Part shown: in pieces, positions 59,900-64,000 of the stretch | Layout: every line of letters starts with the position of its first letter | Numbering within the stretch: position 1 is the first letter of the stretch | Origin: a virus | Strand: one strand, 5' to 3' | DNA length: 64,000 nt | IMG/VR virus record: IMGVR_UViG_3300014913_000009 | Span: 25,971 to 89,970 of that record | Notes under the pieces: model-generated | The model's input: only the letters and a program-made list of their open reading frames with translations | Told to the model about the DNA's origin: nothing | Database searches by the model: none | Program-made: the position numbers and the translations under genes

Positions 59900-60829
59900 A
59901 TGGCAACAAATCAAGAACTCATGAGTCAAATAGCCGCACTTGAAGCGATTGTTGACAATCAAAATACCAAAATATCTATTCTTGATAGCACACTCCAAGC
60001 ATTGAGGGTTGATGTTGATTCGGTTGTCGATCCAACGGCAGAAATAGAATCTACCGTACAAGATGTGTGGGATGATTTTGTTGATGCTTCGGGCGACTTC
60101 ATAACCGGACATGCACATAGAGCAATGGAAATACCACTTGGCACACAAGATGGTGGACATACGACATATTATTGTCCGAGTGGACAATGGTTGCCAACTT
60201 CCATAGAAGCATTCATCAACGGGAGATCACTTCCATCAGAATATATTATGGAGAGAAGCGCCTCATCTATAAGAATTGGAGGTGGTTTACCACTCGAAAT
60301 GTGGCCAGATCTTACAATCGCCGAGAAAAAAGAGTTGAGAGTCACATATGCGTTGACCTCAATAGATGCTTCGGGAACAACAACTCCATCTGGATTCCTT
60401 GACTTAAGAAGCACTCACATTGATTTTACAGCAACAGTTTCTGGTGGAAATAGAATTGATGTTGAAGCAGGAGCAAGTGGTTATTACGTAACTCCTGAGG
60501 CGGGATTTAATTGGCCGGAACAAAGAGCCGATTTCGCCTATGATAATTATTCAAAAGCATGGTTCAACGGATCTCTCCTCAGAAAAGAAATTGCAGAACC
60601 GTGGGTTCCATTACTTGCATATGGAATTGGCGACAGAGTTACTTATAGCGGTAATTACTATCAGTGTAATACATTGCATTATGCATCTGGAACATGGTCT
60701 CCTACGGCTGCATATTGGGATAATACGGGAAGCAATGACATTACATGGATTGATGGTAGTGGAGCAATGCTTGGATTCGACATTGACGCAGAGGATCACC
60801 TCTATATTGAAATACCGGAGTATATATAA
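59900..60829 (+). CDS. Tail fibre with chitin-binding-type (CBM5/12) module
   Basis: 309 aa. Residues 5-50 form a coiled coil (LMSQIAALEAIVDNQNTKIS). The middle is beta-rich (FINGRSLPSEYIMERSASSI). Residues 233-275 match a CBM5/12 (ChtBD3) module: EPWVPLLAYGIGDRVTYSGN, YYQCNTLHYASGTWSP and AAYWD, with the usual W...Y-x-x-GD-x-V-x-Y-x-G-x-Y pattern. In enzymes this module binds chitin-like N-acetylglucosamine polymers. Here it probably helps recognise cell-surface polysaccharide. Confidence 0.7.
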   Translation: MATNQELMSQIAALEAIVDNQNTKISILDSTLQALRVDVDSVVDPTAEIESTVQDVWDDFVDASGDFITGHAHRAMEIPLGTQDGGHTTYYCPSGQWLPTSIEAFINGRSLPSEYIMERSASSIRIGGGLPLEMWPDLTIAEKKELRVTYALTSIDASGTTTPSGFLDLRSTHIDFTATVSGGNRIDVEAGASGYYVTPEAGFNWPEQRADFAYDNYSKAWFNGSLLRKEIAEPWVPLLAYGIGDRVTYSGNYYQCNTLHYASGTWSPTAAYWDNTGSNDITWIDGSGAMLGFDIDAEDHLYIEIPEYI

Positions 60830-63400
60830 ATGGCCAATAGAACGACAAATCCAATAAATCCTCGCCGGCAAATTAATAATCAAGGGCGATATGATGATAC
60901 AAAATCACCATCATCTGCATTCGAGAGAACTTACGGAGATACAATAGCCGATCCGATGACATTGGCCGACGATATCGACAATATTATTTCGGCGATTAGA
61001 CGAACACTTAATGGGACTGGCGGAAATTGGTATGATCAAATAGTATCTGATAATGGAGGCGCATCTGCCGGACTTAATGATATTGTAAATAAAAGAGTAA
61101 TAAGAAGACTTGGTTTTTCCAGTACTTCCATAACATTATCCAGCAGTGCTAATTCGTGGGGTCCATTAGCAATACTTCCAAATAAATCGTTAGCAATTGA
61201 TGGCGAATCTACGGCAGATAATGTGGATTCTTATATATGTGCCGTGACAGATAGCACTCTATCAAATGAAATGGTAACTGACGATGATGGAAATGTCGAG
61301 AATTTATGTCCTCTCATAGATGCAGATACTGGAGAGCCAATAGAAAATGATGCTGGAAATCAGATTCTATGCCTACTGACTGCAGTGACAGGACAGGCAA
61401 CTTCTTCATCGGTAACACTTAAATTTTATACAGCCGATCCAGACGGCACAAATACTAGACATACATTAGACGTCGGAACATACAAAGTTTCCCTCCCTTA
61501 TCAAGACTCATTAATATCCGCCCCAAGATCAATGTTTGTGCAGCCTGGCGGCGCGGCAGGAATGGAAGTACAAGACTTATTTTCCCAACAGATAGAAATA
61601 AGAAAAACCGCTGGAAGTGCCCTAACAGCAGGGCAGGTGGTAATGATAAATAGTAGTGGCAATATAATTGCATTTAATTCCCAGACAGAAGCCAATCATA
61701 ATAAAGTATTGGGAGTTGTAGAAAACAGTGTCTCTTTAGGCGGAACTGCAAGAGTAGTAGTTTGCGGACTAATGAATATTACAGTTTCTGGCGGATCTAT
61801 TGGAGACCCAATATATTCTTCGTCAACCAACGGAACTCTTACAGTTACAAAACCAACAACCTATTTAGCAGAAGCGGTGGGAGTTAAATCTTCAGATACT
61901 ACCATTATAGTATTTCCAGTATCTCAAATTTCATTAGGATATATATGGAATGATGAAATTCAAATAGATAATAACGTAGATATTGATGGAGAATTGGATG
62001 TAAGTGGTAATATAGTTGTTGGCGGAACAGTTGACGGAATAGATATAGCGACAGATGTGGCTGCAAATACTACACATAGAGGGCTAACCAACAATCCTCA
62101 TAGCGTAGATTTTTCTGATGTAACTCCAATGACAACTCGTGGAGATGTCATATATAGAAATGCCACAGTAGGAACTCGTCTCGCCATAGGAACAGAAGAC
62201 TATGTATTGACTGTCGTTGATATTGGGGGTGGAGTATTAGAGCCAAGGTGGGCCGCTGCTTCCGGTGGTAGTGGCGGTGGCGCGACAGTAGAATTTATTG
62301 CTGATGGTTCTAACGGAACGCTTAATTCACATTTATCTGCAGGCACAACTGATGGCGAAGAATTACTATTATTCATAGTTGATACTTACACATATACATT
62401 GGCAGATGCTGCTACTGGATCTGGCTGGACAGTCCAATTAAAAGGGAATTTTGAATGCACGGATTCAGAATCATGGTTAAGATTAGTTTGGCGTGATTCT
62501 AACAGCACCTGGTATGAAGATTCCAGGGGATTCGGAGCAAATGTTGCTAGTGGTTCTCATTCTCTGGCTATGGGAAGAAATTCTACTGCGTCAGGAATAT
62601 CATCTGCCTCTATTGGTGGAGATAATACTGCATCAGGGGACTATGCTGTTGTTCTTGGTGGTGGAGAGGCTAGTGGAGCACCTCCTGGAAATACTGCATC
62701 AGGAAATCGCTCTGGCATTATTGGTGGATATGGACATACAGCAGTCACTGATGATTCGTTCATTGGTGGAGGAATAGAGAATGATACTTCTGGGGCAAGA
62801 TCTGCAATCGTTGGTGGATCTAATGGAGATGCTTATGGACCCGACTCCGTAATTGTTGGAGGGGTGAGTGGAACGACTGACGCAACAGACGGAGATAGGG
62901 CCGTAGTATTGGGTGGAAATGCCAATAATGCAAATGCCAACAATTCAGTAGCGGAAGGAGACAACGCAACAACATCTCTTACCAACGAACATGCACATGG
63001 AACAGATTTTGGAGGTAGTGCTCAATACCGTAGGCTGTTGGCAACAGTAACAACTACCGATGATGATGAGGAGGGATACAACCTTCTCATAAATGGTTCT
63101 GATTATATAGTAATTCCAAATAATACTTCATGGATATTTACAATCCATGTAGTCGCTAGAGATGGAACGGCAAATGAATCCGCCGGATATAAATTTGTAG
63201 GAATGATAGAGAATACGGGAGGAGTAGTATCCTTAGTCGGAAGTGTTGGTAAGACTATAGTGGCGGAAGAAGACTCTACATGGGACTGTAATATATATGC
63301 AGACAATAGCAATGATGCATTGACAATAAAAGCAATAGGAGACGCTTCGAATAATGTGAATTGGTTGGCTACAATTGAAATAACTGAACTTAGTGAGTAA
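60830..63400 (+). CDS. Tail fibre with YadA-type head repeats
   Basis: 856 aa. N-terminal attachment region (1-110), then two beta domains; 270-370 (GSALTAGQVVMINSSGNIIA, VVVCGLMNITVSGGSIGDPI) is a barrel module common in phage fibres; 415-470 has THRGLTNNPHSVDFSDVTPM and TTRGDVIYRN, also typical. Residues 575-720 are left-handed beta-roll repeats of the YadA head kind (GSHSLAMGRNSTASGISSAS, GGDNTASGDYAVVLGG, NTASGNRSGIIGG), each turn about 14-16 residues. A C-terminal beta domain closes the fibre. Probably trimeric and involved in adhesion. Confidence 0.72.
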   Translation: MANRTTNPINPRRQINNQGRYDDTKSPSSAFERTYGDTIADPMTLADDIDNIISAIRRTLNGTGGNWYDQIVSDNGGASAGLNDIVNKRVIRRLGFSSTSITLSSSANSWGPLAILPNKSLAIDGESTADNVDSYICAVTDSTLSNEMVTDDDGNVENLCPLIDADTGEPIENDAGNQILCLLTAVTGQATSSSVTLKFYTADPDGTNTRHTLDVGTYKVSLPYQDSLISAPRSMFVQPGGAAGMEVQDLFSQQIEIRKTAGSALTAGQVVMINSSGNIIAFNSQTEANHNKVLGVVENSVSLGGTARVVVCGLMNITVSGGSIGDPIYSSSTNGTLTVTKPTTYLAEAVGVKSSDTTIIVFPVSQISLGYIWNDEIQIDNNVDIDGELDVSGNIVVGGTVDGIDIATDVAANTTHRGLTNNPHSVDFSDVTPMTTRGDVIYRNATVGTRLAIGTEDYVLTVVDIGGGVLEPRWAAASGGSGGGATVEFIADGSNGTLNSHLSAGTTDGEELLLFIVDTYTYTLADAATGSGWTVQLKGNFECTDSESWLRLVWRDSNSTWYEDSRGFGANVASGSHSLAMGRNSTASGISSASIGGDNTASGDYAVVLGGGEASGAPPGNTASGNRSGIIGGYGHTAVTDDSFIGGGIENDTSGARSAIVGGSNGDAYGPDSVIVGGVSGTTDATDGDRAVVLGGNANNANANNSVAEGDNATTSLTNEHAHGTDFGGSAQYRRLLATVTTTDDDEEGYNLLINGSDYIVIPNNTSWIFTIHVVARDGTANESAGYKFVGMIENTGGVVSLVGSVGKTIVAEEDSTWDCNIYADNSNDALTIKAIGDASNNVNWLATIEITELSE
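62551..62990 (+). repeat. YadA head-type repeat array within the fibre gene
   Basis: A degenerate repeat at protein level with recurring (N/G)-x-(T/A)-ASG-x-x-(S/A)-x-(I/V)-x-GG units, visible in DNA as recurring GGTGG and GCATCAGG words. Consistent with the beta-roll of trimeric autotransporter adhesin heads. No membrane anchor of autotransporters is present. Confidence 0.75.
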
Positions 63401-63407
63401 AATATAA

Positions 63408-64000
63408 ATGGCACAAGAAAAACAAATATTAAGCGATGGAACTATTCAATTTAACGGACCCGCTCGTTATGAAAATCATAGTGATATGGGATCTAATGAT
63501 GAAGCATTGGCTGACAAAGAATATGTCGACGATAATACTGGTGCGGGTTCTGATACAACCGCAATTCATGATAATATTGCAAGTGAAATTAGTAGTATTA
63601 CAGAAAAAGGTGTCGTTAATTCTGCTGATTTATTGCTTGTGGAAGACTCGACGGATAGCGGCGAAAAGAAAAATGTTCGGCCGAATACTTTTACAATGTT
63701 TGATTTGGCTTTATGGAAAGCGACATCCGTCACAAACTTGAGGCACGACGACATCACATTTATGCTATCCAGTGAGGCAAACTCTCTCGCAGATTCTCTC
63801 GTAGATTATAGTGCTGGCCGTTATGACGGTACGGCGGTCGGTGTTCAACAGGTAAGTGGTTCAGAGGCCGATACGTACGAACGCGTATGGAAGTATCAAA
63901 ATAACACCGACGTAATAAACCTCCCGGAAATCTCTTGTGATATGTCGAGTGGGTTTGGGTTCGCCTGTTGTATTCGTCCCACGTCTCATGTAAATGTGTC
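63408..64000 (+). CDS. Tail fibre/receptor-binding protein, 3' truncated
   Basis: Open from ATG 63408 to the window end (197 codons). The N-terminal 100 residues are fibre-like (LSDGTIQFNGPARYENHSDM, ALADKEYVDDNTG, NSADLLLVEDSTDSGEKKN, the last common in phage fibres). From about residue 115, MLSSEANSLADSLVDYSAG, RYDGTAVGVQQ and GFGFACCIRP resemble the start of a LamG/concanavalin-like domain (D-x-S-G...GT-x-x-GV...F). The base composition changes here: 135 of 280 bases are G or C in 63721-64000 against 35-38 percent in the flanking upstream lines. Confidence 0.6.
   Translation, partial: MAQEKQILSDGTIQFNGPARYENHSDMGSNDEALADKEYVDDNTGAGSDTTAIHDNIASEISSITEKGVVNSADLLLVEDSTDSGEKKNVRPNTFTMFDLALWKATSVTNLRHDDITFMLSSEANSLADSLVDYSAGRYDGTAVGVQQVSGSEADTYERVWKYQNNTDVINLPEISCDMSSGFGFACCIRPTSHVNV

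Noticed and set aside
62551-63400. True trimeric autotransporter
   Set aside because: There is no signal peptide, no YadA membrane anchor, and all neighbouring modules are phage-fibre type.
8471-63410. TATAAATG before several starts as T4-type late promoters
   Set aside because: The T4 late element is TATAAATA; here the string simply joins an AT-rich leader to the ATG and occurs at tightly packed internal genes.
1-64000. CRISPR arrays, insertion sequences, attachment sites
   Set aside because: No regularly spaced repeats, transposase genes or terminal inverted repeats were seen on reading the window.

Overview
The window is one continuous late (virion morphogenesis) module of a large contractile-tailed bacteriophage. 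All recognised genes lie on the + strand and most overlap by 1-14 bases or sit a few bases apart behind GGAG/AGGAG-type ribosome binding sites, with occasional GTG or TTG starts. No gap between genes reaches 120 bases. The presence of terminase, portal, major capsid protein, tail sheath, tail tube, gp25-like and J-like baseplate proteins makes it a myovirus. Strong Shine-Dalgarno use argues against a Bacteroidetes host, but the host cannot be named from this sequence.

Layout. 1-990: the end of a phage metallophosphatase and a small winged-helix-like protein. 1000-1073: a CAT-anticodon tRNA followed by 17 T. 1101-4834: a sugar cassette with a CMP-nonulosonate (sialic-acid-type) synthetase, three GPS-motif proteins resembling GT42/DUF115 transferases, and a DxD glycosyltransferase. 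4831-12930: packaging region with a Cys4 protein, a 933-aa DEDD-exonuclease-like protein, four small Gly/Ala-rich or basic proteins, and the large terminase. 12927-21631: a 949-aa unknown, portal, protease/scaffold fusion, a probable capsid accessory protein, and the major capsid protein, which is followed by an intrinsic terminator. 21730-24863: neck proteins, one with Ig-like domains. 24911-28858: sheath, major tube (followed by a second terminator) and two further tube-like paralogues. 28890-30215: two related tail assembly chaperones separated in frame by a single UGA. 30212-47730: three giant genes of 1369, 1689 and 2779 aa. 47727-64000: spike candidate, baseplate wedge and a series of carbohydrate-binding or adhesive tail proteins; the last is cut by the window end.

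The most unusual content is enzymatic. The 1689-aa protein, in the usual tape-measure position, carries a region that aligns by eye with the catalytic double-psi beta-barrel of RNA polymerase beta-prime (RxP, then 38 residues on a DVDMD in place of DFDGD). The 2779-aa hub protein has an inserted staphylococcal-nuclease domain with its catalytic residues kept. The 933-aa protein carries DnaQ-like exonuclease motifs. Together these suggest a virion that delivers enzymes with its DNA; that is inference. The CMP-sugar/transferase cassette suggests that phage or host surfaces are decorated with a nonulosonic acid, and the distal tail carries at least four different sugar-binding or adhesin folds.
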